This document shows, one piece after another, positions 43,920 to 55,900 of a stretch of 64,000 nucleotides of DNA. Every line of letters begins with the position of its first letter. Positions within the stretch are counted from its first letter, which is position 1. Both the position numbers and the translations under genes were made by a program. The stretch is from NCBI GenBank assembly GCA_905221605.1, contig CAJNDS010000902.1:146766-210765 (forward strand), in the 5' to 3' direction. The notes under the pieces were generated by a model, which saw nothing but the letters and a program-made list of their open reading frames with translations, was not told the origin of the DNA and did not search any database. This stretch comes from Symbiodinium natans (taxonomy: Eukaryota > Sar > Dinophyceae > Suessiales > Symbiodiniaceae).

Positions 43920-45075
43920 CCGGCCTTCAGTTTCGTGATATTCGCCCGGAACTCTTCAATGTCCCAACCGATGACGACCTCACAAAGCTCAGCTCTTGTC
44001 ACGGCTAAGGCCATCATCTACAGTCAGATTGTCAGATGCATGGGGCACTTGATATCACATCCAGATCCCCTAAACCCTAAACCCTAAACCCTAAAACCTA
44101 AACCCTAAACCCATGGCCTTCACGATTTCCGTATCGGTTTTGCCCTTGACAGCGTGCTCCTTGAAGAACTCACTGATTGCGTCCTGCGAGTCGAAACTTA
44201 GCGTTTCGTAGTAGGAAAATAGGGAGTTAGATACCTTACTTACATCCCCGGCTTTGAGTTTCCCTGCTACCAACCAATACGTAAACGACTCAACTTCGAC
44301 AGCCGCCGCAGGACAGGGCGTAGGCTGAATTCATTGCACTTGGGGCTTAGGGTATAGGGCTTAGGGTTTAGGACTGGGGGTTGAGGGTTCAAGTTTCGGG
44401 TTCAGGGTTCAGGGTTCTGGGTTTTTGGTTTTGGGTTCAGGGCCCTAAACCCTAAACCCTAAACCCTAAACCCTAAACCCTAAACCCTAAACCCTAAACC
44501 CTAAACCCTAAACCCTAAACCCTAAACCCTAAACCCTAAACCCTAAACCCTGCCAGAAGAGTCTCCCAGAGCCATTCCCCCGAATCCATCATCTTCGAAG
44601 CTGTCCTCCTCCGTCGCGGTCGATGGAAGCCCCTGGCTGGTCCCCCACGTTTAGGGATTAGGGATTAGGGATCAGGGACTAGGGATTAGGGTTTAGGGTT
44701 TAGGGTTTAAGGTTTAGGGTTTAGGGTTTACGCTTTAGGGTTCAGGGTTAGGGTTTAGGGCTTAGGGTAGAAACAAACGAACACCCAACATCAGCCCCTG
44801 AATGTGTTTAGGAGTCACGCCCCAGAACTCTAGAAACCCAAAAGCCCAGGCCCAAAAGAAGCACCCTAAACCCTAAACCCTGAACCCTAAACCCTTCATC
44901 CTAAACCCTAAACCCTAAACCCTAAACCACACCCCGAGGCGGGGGCCTTCACCATGATGGCGAAGTCGTTCGGGGAGATCGTGCCTGGGTCCGGCAGACA
45001 AAGACAAACACCTTCGATGCAGGAGTACTGGAGTCTTCATCAGCAAGACTGAAAAAAAATTTTCCAAGCCCCCAC

Positions 45076-45112
<37 letters not shown>

Positions 45113-45882
45113 GGAAAGGGTCAAGCCCCAAAAACGAAAGCGTGAAGCCCCAAAATCCCACAGCCACGAGGAACTGAATCTCCAAATCTGAACCCTAAAC
45201 CGTTGGAGGGGTATAGGGTGTAGTCGGCTTAAGGGTTTAGGGGTTTAGGGTTTGGGGCTTCCTAAACCCTTACTAAACCCTGGCTAAACCCTTACTACAT
45301 TCTTACTAAATCCTTACCTAACCCTTTCCAAACCCTTACCAAGCCCTTGCTAAACCCTTACCAAACCCTTACTAAACCCTTACCAAACCCTCACTCAACC
45401 CTTACCGAACCCTCACTAAACCCTTCCTGGACAAAATCCCCTGCTAAAACCCTAAACCCCAAACCCTAAACCCGACATGTCCCCTATCAAGTGCCCTGCC
45501 AGCATCAACCTTGTAGTCGGTCAACACCTGCCACGCTTTTGGTGACACTTGGGGGGCTTTGGGGTTTTGGGGCTTAAAGCTTAGGGTTTAAGGTTTAGGG
45601 TTTAAGGGTTTAGGGAAGTTTAGGGCTGAGGGTGTAGGGTCCAAAAGATGGGGTTCAGGCTTTAGGAGTTTAGGGTTAAGGCACTCAAGAAACCGCAGCG
45701 GCCAGAGCTTTCTGGGAACTTCAGGCACTTGGAACCTTCGAACCCCGAACCCAAATCCCTCAACCCTGGTAACCCCCAGCCCTCGCGTTAAAGCCCCTGA
45801 GGCTTCTGAACCCCCTCAACAGTCGTCCTGCCTGGCTGCTGTACGCCATGACGATGAGCACGCAGAGGGCTATCAAGCAAAC
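43920..45882 (-). CDS. Probable N-terminal exons of OSCA-like protein
   Basis: Minus-strand exons in order: 45,832-45,882 (17 codons, hydrophobic VCLIALCVLIVMAY, GC donor), 44,928-44,984 (TISPNDFAIMVKAPASG; donor G/GTTTAG), 44,549-44,632 (28 codons, acidic; donor G/GTTTAG), 44,111-44,324 (214 nt; contains DAISEFFKEHAVKG; donor G/GTTTAG) and 43,920-44,017 (AELCEVVIGWDIEEFR...). The order membrane helix, beta-like SPNDFAIMV, helix DAISEFF, beta-like CEVVIGWD resembles the RRM-like cytosolic domain that precedes the TM3 linker in OSCA/TMEM63 channels, and that linker starts the exon chain at 35,535. If both belong together, the plus-strand gene (36-40 kb) and the LRR gene sit inside one intron. 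Alternatively this is a separate, broken paralogue. Confidence 0.5.
44435..44552 (-). repeat. CCCTAAA array abutting an exon
   Basis: About 16 perfect units; read on the minus strand its first GTTTAG is the donor of exon 44,549-44,632. Confidence 0.93.
45055..45112. repeat. Poly-C run
   Basis: A C run of about 42 bases after AAGCCCCCACA, next to a run of A. Poly-Gly ORFs on the minus strand are artefacts. Confidence 0.93.
45245..45430. repeat. CCCTTACTAAA/CCCTTACCAAA repeat
   Basis: About 13 irregular copies of a 14-15-mer built on CCCTTACTAAA. Distinct from, but probably derived from, the heptamer. Confidence 0.85.
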
Positions 45883-48800
45883 CTGTTTTTCACAGAGTGC
45901 GGTTCGAAGCAACAACTGCCCGGGACATACTCGTGTGGCACAATATAGGGGCCTTTCAGATCAGAAGAATGCGAATTTGAACTTCTTATTTCAACTAGAC
46001 TTAGAATGCTCTTGTGGGCGGTTGCCGTTGTAAACAGATTGTAGGGATCCTGGAGAATAAAGTTGCTAATGATTTAGGCCCCTGTGCTACTTCAGCTGAT
46101 GCCATTTTAAGCTCTTGTTGGCACAGAGAGCCTGACCCCGCAATAAGATGCCGTGGATTCGGGCCTAAGGTTTTAGGATCTAGGGTTTAGGATCTAGGGG
46201 TTTAGGACCTTGGGTTTAGGGTCGAGGGTGAGGGTTTAGGGTTTCGGGTTTAGGGTTTCGGGTTTGGATCTAGGGTTTAGGGTCTAAGTGCCCGCTGCGC
46301 TCTCAGTGCAGCAGAAGGGCCGTGTACATCGTCGGGACCAAGGCACTTGTGGCCTCGGAGCGGGCGGGCGCTTCGCGGACTTGGGCCTACTGGCCTGGGC
46401 TTCAGGCCCTGAATACCCATGCGGCTAGCGTGGTCCGTTTTTTGGGCACCAGAAGTTGAGGTTCAGTATCATAAGAGGAGCCCAAAAGTGGCACCATGAC
46501 TTAGAGAAAGCTGTGCAGTAAAGGTTCAGGGGTCGCTTCTGCTTCGCACTTTGAAGTCTATGACGATGACCGCAGTGTTCAGAGCCGGTTGCTTCTTGTG
46601 AGATTTAGGGTTCTTGGTTCAACCCTGGACTCTCCAGACCCTTAAAGGGTAAGAACCTAAACCCAAAAAGAACTGCTTCCCCCCCAAGCTTTGCAGAGAA
46701 CCCCAAAGCCCCCAGAACTCCCACGGTTTGGCCCTCAACGCCGCCTCATCCGGGCCGGTGTTTCCGGGCGACAGCCAGAACGTGCCGATCCAGACTGCCT
46801 GGCTCCGAGCCAGGCGTCAAGGTTCAGGGCCTTAGCCTTCTGGGTTTTTAGGGCCTAGGCCCTATAGAGCGCCGCTTGTAGAGCTTCAGGATTGAGTTTT
46901 TGAAAACTTAGGGTTCGGGGCCGGAGATGCCGGCCGGACCCGCAAAATCACAGGGGGGAGGCTCAGCTCCTGAACCACACTGCCTCCAAGCCCTCTTCAG
47001 CACTCTCCATTCCCAAAACCCTAAACCCTAAACCCTAAGCCCTAAGCCCTAAACCCTAAACCCCAAACCCTAAACCCTAAACCCTAAACCCTACGCCTGG
47101 ACCCTGAAGCCCCGAATGCGCCTGGTTGGTCGCCGTGTTGTTGCCCGTGTACTCCGAGTCGGCTGACCGAAAGTTCGGGGCGTCCTTGAAGCATTCACGG
47201 GCAAAACCCTAAACCCTAAACCCTAAACCCTAAAGATGTGGATCTCAAGGTTCAGGGATGTTGAGGAGCCTCTGTAGGTTGACGTTCTCGAGAAAGGATC
47301 CGTTCCTGGATGTATGAGTCTTCGCCAGCAAACCATGGCCCCTCTTGCGGAGCACTCGTAGGATTTAGAAGTTTAGGGCTTAGGCCCTTGGCGATTTAAG
47401 GTTTTAGGGGTGGGCTCGATTCTTCTGTCGAGGCACGCACTGCGACGTCAAGGTCTCGTTCTGCACACACGCGGAGTATGCCTCACAGGACAGGCACTTG
47501 GTCACGGTCCTGTCGCACTGAACCCACCTAGCAAACAGCCATTGGGCACCAGCATAAACCTTGCTAGCTAGGATACTTGCGCAGGCCCGGCAGTACTATG
47601 GAAAGGCTGCCGATGGAACGCCGATATGGTCCGAAGAAGGTGTCTCAGCGTTACTGCTCCTTCGTCCAGGTGCTTCGGGCCCGTTATTCGTACTGTTGGT
47701 TAGTAGGGAAGGAGGGAATGAGGTACCCTATATCCCCGTATATATACACTTTAAGGGATTGCATAGGTTACCTCATTCCCTCATTCCCTACTAACCAACA
47801 GCAAGTATTGACCAGAGCCTTGACGATGGTGTTGGAGCCATCGCTGACGTAGACGTTGCGCATGGACGGGCTCACGCTGTCAGATCTGGGACAGTACCTG
47901 CGGGCTGTTGGAACATCCTTATCCCGTACCTCAAAAGGTATACTAAAGGGAATCCCAGATCTCAATGCTATTCTGATGCATATTCTGCTGTATAAGACAC
48001 ATGTCCCGTCCGAGCGGCTTGGACGTGTAGCACCAGCTCTGACAGACCCACTTACCAGGATTGTCGAAACTACCTGGGCAGGGCGCTACGCTTGCAGCAC
48101 TGTACTGCAAGGGGGAATGTGACCATCGCGCCCCGAAGCACAAATCCTAGCAATGACTGGTACGACAACGTTATACGGTGATGAGCCCTAAACCTAAACC
48201 CTAAAACCTAAACCCGAAACCCTAAACCTAAACCCTAAACCCTAAACCCTAAACCCTAACCCCTAAACCCTAACCAGCTAAGCTGTGCCTGGGATGCATA
48301 AAATCCGCCCCGAGACTTCCAAGCCTTGACCATGATTCGCAGAGGCCCGAGACCCTCGGCCCTCAACCCAGGATGGTTATCCCAAAGCGCAAAGAAAGAA
48401 ACGTCCAGAAATCCCGAGAGAGAGCAGTACCCTCTAAACCCAGAGAAGCCCCAAGGGTCAACCCTTAAAGTCCCCTGCCCCCACCCGCCCCTAAGAAACA
48501 CCGACCACAAAGGAGCCACAAAGCAGCTGAAGTGCAGTCCGTCGCATTCTCACACGAGGGGAGGTCCCAAGCGCCACAAGAAGCCTCAGGTTGTCGGGGG
48601 CCCCCATCTCTTGGGCTTCCGAAAAAAAAAGGCTTAAGCTTATTTCAGGGTTAGGGGCAAAAATTCCCTTTTAGGGGATCAGGGTGGTGACCCCCAGGCT
48701 GCACGAAGCAAAGTGAGCCTACACCCTAACCTAAAACCCTCGGCCCAGGCCCTGCTGAAGGGCCAGCGTGAAGGGCTTAACAAGGTTGCGGACTGAAACA

Positions 48801-51800
48801 AGGTTCAGAGTTCTGGGTTTTGGGGGTTTCAATGGTTCAGGGCCTAAGAGGCTAGGGGTCCGGGAGCGCATCCTACTTGCATCTTGAACCCTACAAACCC
48901 TATACCTCCCAAGGCGACCCCAAAGGGACCACGAAGCCAAAAGCGCAAGGTGCAAGATGCCCTTCACAAGAGCTCCAAACCCGGACCCCAAAAGCCCCAA
49001 AACCCGTTTTAAAAAAAACTAAACTCTAAACCCTAAACCCTAAACCCTTTGTATAATCTTGTATACTACGGGGCCGTTTTAAAAACACTCCAAAGCGGTT
49101 GGGGCCCACGCCGCATAGCCCGAGCTGTCGCCAACACCTCACACGGACAGCTTCAGCAGGCTGCAGCCCGTAAAGGGTCTAGGGTTTTGCGCTGAGCCCT
49201 AAACCCTAATTCAACCCTAAACCCTAAACCCTAAACCCAAAGCTACTTAGCAGAAACCTTTTGCAATTCGATCTCCGTATAGAGACAGGCCCCTTCGAAA
49301 GCGGCCCTGACTCAGAAGCCCCCAGAAAGAACACCTCGGGCTCAGAATTTGGGGAGCTGGGGATGGTTGTAGCAGCAATTTTGTGTTTAGGGTTTAGGGG
49401 TTTAGGGTGTAGGGTCCCAAAATGCAGCCAGCAGGCAGGTGCACACGGAGGCATCGTTGCTGTATGCCTGCCCCGGAAGTCATGCACAAACAGCACTTGC
49501 AATTTCCACATATCATTCCTCAGTCGAAAGCCTACGCCCAAAGCACGCGCCATGGCGGACGTTCTCACAACTCCACGCGGCTGCAGTAAAACTCCTTCTT
49601 GAAAGTTCCGAAGCATCCACCCCACACCCTCAGATCAAAAACCGCAAGCTACGCAACATGCCTTGGTCCAGTCGTCGTTCCAGTACCAGTCCTGGGAAAG
49701 GTTTGATCCAGAGACTGTACCATGCCACAGTGGAGACGCGCAACAGATCAACTCTTGGGCTTCGGGTTCTTGGGTGTCGTTTACAGGGCTTCGGGCTCTA
49801 GAGACTGCACTGCATCGTCGCTTTGGTTTCCAGAAGCCACAAAAACTCTTACAGCCTCCCAAACCTTACACTCCCAAAAAAAACCCTAAAATTCATCTAA
49901 CTCAAGACCCCGGAGCCTTCAAGCCCTAATCCCTCAACCCGCCATACTAAACCCTCAGCCTCCAACACCTGAAGCCCTCAGCTCCAGAACCAAGCTGGCT
50001 GCCGCCCAGGTTCCGCGAGGTTGCCAGCCTCCGCATAGACCGCCATGACGGGCGCCTGCCCCAACCGATCAGCAAAACACACCTTCCATTATAGCAGGCT
50101 ACTCAATATCATCTAAGGTATCGCCTTTGGTATGCTCCTTAACGCAGGGTTTTTCAGCTCTCCGGGTCCATCTTCGAGTCAGCTGACAGGTACACCTGTA
50201 TCTTACCTCCATCTCATGATGCCCGGGGTCGCCGGGCGCCTGGAGGCACAAGTGCACGAAGAAGATGCACATCAGGAAGCCCAAGAACTGGAAGTAGAGC
50301 ACCTGAGTTCATGGGTTCGCCTACTACACCCCTCTATACGACTCCCCCTAGGTTCCCCCCACAAGTAAAACTATTTAGGGTTTAGGGTTTAGGGCTTAGG
50401 GTTTACGGTTTAGGGTTTAGGGTGTAGGGCCGAAACGCCCACAAGGAGAGGTCCGAAACTGCCAACCCCTCGAGGCATTGACGTAGCCGCTGCCCAGCTC
50501 AGCAAGCTCGATGGGCCAGCAAGCCCTCGGGGGTGTAGGGTTTGGGGTTTAGGGTTTAGGGCTTAGGGTTTAGGGTTTAGGGTTTAGGGTTTAGGGTTTA
50601 GGGTTTAGGGTTTAGGGTTTAGGGTTTAGGGTTTAGGGTTTGGGACTTAGGGTTTAGGGCTTAGGGACGCTTGAAGATGAATGCTGGAGAACTTCGCCCC
50701 TGTCGCCTGAACCCTTCTCTGCTACATGCAGAATATGTACTTTGCAGTTCCAGGCTTCCTGAAACCTAAACCCACAGAAACCCCCCCCAAACTCCCTAAA
50801 CTCCCTAAACCCCTCTAAACCCCGTAAAACCCCTAAAACCCCTAAAACCCCTAAACCCCCTAAACCACCCCTGAACCCCCCTAAACCCCCCCAACCCCCC
50901 CCCCCCCCCAACCCCCCTAAACCCTACGAGATGAGCCCTCTCCACCAGTAGGGCCCCGGGCTTCCGGAACCTGGGGCAGGATTTGCTGAAGGCGTGGAAG
51001 TCCTGGCCGCTAAGGATGGGTTGATGGGTTTAGAGTTTAGGGGTTAGGGTTTAGGGTTTAGGGTTCAGGGTTTAGGGTTTAGGGTCCAGGGTTTAGGGTT
51101 TAGGGTTTGTTTAGGGCCTCAGGGTTGAGGGGGTAGGGTTTAGGGTTTAGGGTCCAAGGTTTAGGGTTTAAGGTTCACGGTTTAGGTTTCAGAGTTCAGG
51201 GTTTAGGGCTTATGTAAGGTTCAGGGTTTAGAGACTAGAGTTTAGGGCTTCTGCAGGATTCCGGGGGATGGATCTCAAAGTATGGGCGGCCTCTTTCTGA
51301 TGGTCCCCTCACGAAAACCCCAAACCTTCTGGCAGGTTTAGGGTTTAGGGCTTCGTAGGGCTTCGTAGGGCTTAGGGCTTAGGGTTTAGGGTTTAGGGTT
51401 TAGGGTTTAAGGTTTAGGGTTTAGGATTTAGGGTTTAAGGTTTGGGGTTTAGGGTGTAGGATTTAGAGTTTAAGGTGAGGGTTTCGGGTTTAAACTCCCA
51501 AACCCGACCCAGAAACTGTCCTTGAATCCCTGAGCCTGCATCTCTGCTTGGAGCGTTCGCCCGTTCCTCAGGATCCGAAGGGTTTAAGAGGCCAACACCC
51601 TAAACCCTAAACCCTAAACCCTAAACCCTAAACCCTAAACCCTAAACCCTAAACCCTAAGCCGTCACGGGGATGAATTCTTTAGGCCCACACCACAGGAC
51701 TTGGCAGCTTGGGTTTTGGGGGTTTTGGGGGGGGGTATGTAACCCAAGGTTCCCTAATTCTCCCACTGCTCCCGAAGGCTCCCTAAGTTTCCTTAAGGTT

Positions 51801-52355
51801 CCCTAGGAAGCCCCCCTGAACACCCCCGTCCCTTAAGAACCCTATAAGTTTCAGAAGCGCGTAATTTGAAGCCACAAAGAGGCCCCGAAAATATGAGAGT
51901 CCTTATGATAGGCAACCCCTCAAGAAGGGAAACCGCCCCAAACTCCAAACCCCAAAAATGACAGAAATCCTTCTAATAACCCTAAACCCTAAACCCTAAA
52001 CCCTAAACCCTAAACCCTAAACCCTAAACCCTAAACCATAGTAGAAGGGCACGCATGTTAAAGGAAACCCCCCCACGAGAGGGCTCGGGACCGAGCTGTA
52101 TCGCTGCTTTTCCCATCTCGTCATACTGCTTCTGGATGCATTTCACGCCACAGTCCTGCAATCTTACGACATGATGACATCATTTATAGATTGACGTATT
52201 ACTATGTTCTTATGCTGTTTTATCGTTATTATATATTGAAAAGTGGCAGCAAAGCATCTGGGGGAAGCTCTGGGGGTGGGTTGGAACCCTAAAAGGAAGT
52301 AGCCGGCCTTTGTCCACTGCGTGAAGTTCTCTTTGCTGACCAATTTCTTTGGGGC
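45480..52355 (-). CDS. Minus-strand exon series, membrane/extracellular protein(s), unassigned
   Basis: A run of exon-like islands, all minus: 52,287-52,355 (KENFTQWTKAGYFLL), 52,076-52,155 (DCGVKCIQKQYDEMGKAAIQ), 50,935-51,009, 50,669-50,758 (EAWNCKVHILHVAEK), about 50,480-50,520, 50,207-50,302 (96 nt; QFLGFLMCIFFVHLCL, one membrane helix; donor GTAAGA), 48,056-48,104 (SAASVAPCPGSFDNP, acceptor CCCCCTTGCAG, donor GTAAGT; like an ephrin-receptor-type Cys-rich repeat), 47,813-47,885, about 47,421-47,527 (Cys-rich, CDRTVTKCLSCEAYSACV), 47,122-47,184 (63 nt, GC donor), 46,733-46,798 (VWIGTFWL). Splice borders and composition support coding. They may be the extracellular N-terminal part of the OSCA-like gene, or belong to one or more other genes. 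No enzyme motif recognised. Confidence 0.45.
46480..46600 (-). pseudogene. Possible degraded copy of the WWE-gene 3' end
   Basis: On the minus strand GTCATAGACTTCAAAGTGCG and, further on, CAGCTTTCTCTAAGTCATGG resemble the WWE gene's last exon (GTCGACTTCAAGCGCATGAC ... CAGCTCTCTCTCTAAGTCAT at 12,720-12,826). A TGA interrupts the frame. Similarity noticed by eye and short. Confidence 0.3.
46995..47095 (-). repeat. CCCTAAA/CCCTAAG array
   Basis: About 14 units including CCCTAAG and CCCCAAA variants. Confidence 0.9.
47694..47801. repeat. Element C, perfect 16-bp terminal inverted repeats
   Basis: Begins TGTTGGTTAGTAGGGA (47,694-47,709) and ends with its exact complement TCCCTACTAACCAACA (47,785-47,800). 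Inner arms also pair (GGAATGAGGTACCCTATA against TATGCAATCC...GGTTACCTCATTCCC). About 107 bp, noncoding, MITE-like. A half copy lies at 10,310-10,372 and shorter left-arm matches near 5499 and 1548. Confidence 0.85.
50520..50660 (+). repeat. TTTAGGG array
   Basis: About 19 units, with TTTGGGG variants at both edges. Confidence 0.93.
51040..51500 (+). repeat. Degenerate TTTAGGG/TTCAGGG stretches
   Basis: Several degenerate tracts (51,040-51,110, 51,125-51,255, 51,335-51,495) with many TTTAAGG, TTCAGGG and TTCGTAGGG variants, around one unique island at 51,240-51,340. Confidence 0.8.
51590..52040 (-). repeat. Two CCCTAAA arrays with unique spacer
   Basis: Arrays at 51,597-51,660 and 51,977-52,035; between them a T/C-rich spacer with CCCTAAG-like fragments. 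No gene evident in the spacer. Confidence 0.85.
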
Positions 52356-52469
52356 CTGCACCACACGGTCTCCGCAAGGGCTCTGCCGACAACATGCTGT
52401 AGCCTGTAGACTATAGCCTTCAGCCTCTAGACTGCAGACTTTAGCCGTAGAATGCCACCTGTACTCAAG

Positions 52470-52880
52470 AGACCTGCATCTGCATACAACACGACACGGC
52501 GAACCGCCGCCTCGGCCATTGCCCGCACCCGTTGGTCTTTCTACCGGGGTGGGTCAAAAAGCCTCTGCCTGCAGCTGAGCCAAAGAGAGAACGGCCAACG
52601 ATGGCATCGTTGAGGCCCCCAAGCATCTTTTGGGGTTTAGGTACCTGCATGGCCGCTGCCAGCAGAGAGGCATGCGAAACTGGCATTTTTTCTCCGCCGG
52701 AACGAAACGTCTTGAAATCCCTTTGCTCGAGCTGTCGCAGGGGTCAGCTTGCCACGCCGAGCAAAACCCAGGGAGCTCCGAAAGCTGACCGTTGTCCATG
52801 CAGATGTTACGGACTCAGCGCCCAAATGGCGACCCTGAACCCTAGTAAGGTTTTCGGACTGTTTTCGGACTTTTGGCTTT
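52470..52880. other. Island open in many frames, no gene assigned
   Basis: Heptamer-free stretch with overlapping ORFs on both strands (plus: 116 codons from 52,532; minus: three overlapping ORFs of 60-80 codons). None shows a known motif and the strands cannot be told apart by composition. It lies just 3' of the carboxypeptidase stop codon. Confidence 0.4.
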
Positions 52881-52977
52881 AGGTCCTTTTTTTGGGGGGT
52901 GGAGTTAGGGTGGCCTCAGAGTAACAGTCAGCTCTTGCAGGCTCGGATACCATTAACGGCTCGATGACGCTCCGCAA

Positions 52978-55900
52978 CTACACAACGAGCTCAGGCTCGA
53001 CCTGGTGTTGCTGCAGCTTGCCGCTCACCTCGGCTTTAGGGTTTTGGGTTTAGGGTTTAGGGTTTGGGGTTCAGGGTTTAGGGTTTAGGTTTTGGGGTGT
53101 AGGGTTTTCACTGCGAGCTGGCGCCCTTTTGGGAATGTAAAGCCTTGGAGGTTTAGGCTTTCAGGGTTTAGGGTTTAGGGTTTAGGGTTTAGGGTTTGGG
53201 GTTTAGGGTTTAGGGTTTAGGGTTTAGGGTTTAGGGTTTAGGGTTTAGGGTTTAGGGTTTAGGGTTTAGGGTTTAGGGTTTAGGGTTTAGGGTTCCATGT
53301 GTGCAGCCTTTGCAGCCCTAAACCCTGAAACCTGAAACCTGGAATTTCAGCCCAGGCCACGAACTGGCGAACCATCTCCAGGGCCACCTGTGGCTGGTCC
53401 ATGGGCACCATGTGACCGGCCTGGCGCGGCTTTTGGGGGGCTTAGGGTTCAGGGTTTAGGGTTTAGGGTGTAGGGTTTAGGGTTTAGGGTTTAGGGTTTA
53501 GGGTTTCGGGTTTAGGGTTTGGGGCTTTTGGGGGGCTTTAGCAACCATGAACCCCAGAACCTTACACCCACAATCCTCAACCCGAAAAATGCTACAGCCC
53601 CTAACCTCCAAAACCCTAAAACATCGTCAGGGCACCCTAAGCCCTAAACCCTAAACCCTAAACCTTAAACCCTAAACCCTAAACGACCCTAAACCCTCAA
53701 CCCTAAACCCTAAACCCCCAAAACCCTAAAACCTTGTCAGGGCATGCTCCCCGCCTCGAAGACCTGCATGAAGCTGAGGCCGTTGGAGGACCGAAGCTTC
53801 GCCGCCTTGGCTCCGGCTCTCTCGAGCTCGGGGCTTGAGAGTTCCGGGCGCGTGGGCTGTGACTGTTTGGGGTTTAGGGTTTAGGGTTTAGGGTTTAGGG
53901 TTTAGGGTTTAGGGTTTAGGGTTTAGGGTTTAGGGTTTAGGGTTTAGGGTTTAGGGTTTAGGGTTTAGGGTTTAGGGCGAGACCTCGAACCAAAGCCCCC
54001 AGATCCGGAAGCCGAGGTGCTGTGCGGAAGTTAACCTTCCACTCCTCGTCTTTGGCCTGCTTTCTTTGCAGGTTGGATTTTTGTTTGGGGGGGGGGGGGG
54101 GGTTAGGGGTTTAGGGTTGAGGGTTTAGGGTTACGGTTTAGGGTCGAGCGTACAGGGTGCTTATGGGGTTTCGAGGTTTATAAGGTTTAAAGGGTGGAAA
54201 AAGGCTGGTTATGGGGGCTTACAGGGTTTGTAGGCCCTATAGGCTCTTCCCTTACAGGGCATGTTCGGTGTGTAGAGCTCAGGGTAAGGGCTTCCTGGTC
54301 ACGAGGGTCCTGGTTAAACTCCGCCGCGTGCTCCCAGTCGAGCTTCATTGTCCAGGCCTACGGGGGCTCAGGGCTTGTTGGGTTTAGGGTTTAGGGTTTA
54401 GGGTTTAGGGTTTAGGGTTTAGGGTTTAGGGTTTAGGGTTTAGGGTTTAGGGTTTAGGGTTTAGGGTTTAGGGTTTAGGGTTTAGGGTTTAGGGTTTAGG
54501 GTTTAGGGTTTAGGGTTTATGGGTTTAGGGTTTAGGGTTTAGGGTTTAGGGTTTAGGGTTTAGGGTTTAGGGTTTAGGGTTTAGGGTTTAGGGTTTAGGG
54601 TTTAGGGTTTAGGGTTTAGGGTTTAGGGCGTCGGGCTTTGGGTTTAAGATCGTCGCAAGATGCTTGCCACCTTTGGAGCGGATGCTGCCAAAACTGTTCA
54701 CGGGCAAGTTCATAGAGATTGCCGCGCATTCGACTCTGTGGAGGTGCAGTCCATACTGGCTTGAAATTTTCTTTGGTGAAGCACGAATTCTGGAGAAAAG
54801 AAGCTGGAGCTTTTCCATCGCGAAAGCGCACTCCCAATAATTTCTGATCGGCGCCTTGTTCCCCAGCCAGTTGCAGATGTAGTCCACGTCCCCGGCGTAG
54901 ATCAGCACATCGATGCCATCTTTGAGGAGATCCTTGGCTGCTACTCGGTTCAGGGTTTAGGGTTCAGGGTTCAGGGTTCAGGGTTTAGGGTTTAGGGTTT
55001 AGGCTTTAGGGTTTAGGCTTTAGGGTTTAGGGTTTAGGGTTTAGGGTTTAGGGTTTAGGGTTTAGGGTTTAGGGTTTACGAAAGGTTGAGGGCTTTGGAG
55101 TTCTGCACAGAGGGAGCTGCTCTGGTTTTGGGAACCCGCACCCAGTCCCAGCTGCGGGGATCAAGCCCTGGTACCGGATCAGCCAGTCTCCAGCAGTGAC
55201 GAAGGACCTCGCGGGTGCAGGGTTTAGGGTTTCGGCTTTGGGGTTTAGGGTTTGGGGTTTAGGGTTGAGGGTTGAGGGTTGATGGTTGAGGGTTGAGGGT
55301 TTTGGGTTGAGGGTTGAGGGTTGCGGGTTTAGGGTTTAGGGTCTAGGGCAGGTTCTTGCACGACCTCAAAAGCCCGGCGCCAAGACTCCAGGGAGGAGTC
55401 TCATAAGATTCGGCGCACCCAAGCGCGCGCCCGAGCCAAAGCCAGAGGAAGGGAGGTTGAGAGAGGAGGATGGAGGAAGAGCTCCTTGAAAACGAGGGTA
55501 GAAAGAATGACAAAAAATAGAGAAAAAGAAACATCCTCATCCCCAGAGCCCAAAGAAAGGCAACCCTACAGTAAACCCCCCCCAAAACCACAAACCCCCA
55601 AACACCCGCAAAACCCAAAACAAACCTTTCCCGCTGGAACCCCAAACCCTAAACCTTAAATCGAGCCCAAGGGGCAGGTCCACCGCCATGTTACAGGAGC
55701 CCCAGGTCTTCTTGACGCCCAACCTGGGCTTGGAGGGCCCCGAGAGCCCTGAACCCACCGGCTCACGGACGGCTCCCGCCACGACAGTTGGCAACGGGCT
55801 TGGGTTCAGGGTACCAAGTTACAATCATCATACGAAAACAAAAACTACACATCCCGGTTGTTGGTAAACTATTGACATGAGTTTTTTTTCAGCCTAAGAC

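Noticed and set aside
49224-49900. Several ORFs of 75-133 aa on both strands
   Set aside because: Both strands are open, one ORF reads through heptamers and no motif is visible; a minus-strand exon is possible near 49,430-49,600 but not supported enough to list.
54609-54908. 99-aa minus ORF as an independent gene
   Set aside because: Its N-terminal part is the S10 exon with GDVDYICN; after the exon end at 54,855 the ORF continues into intron and a heptamer tract.
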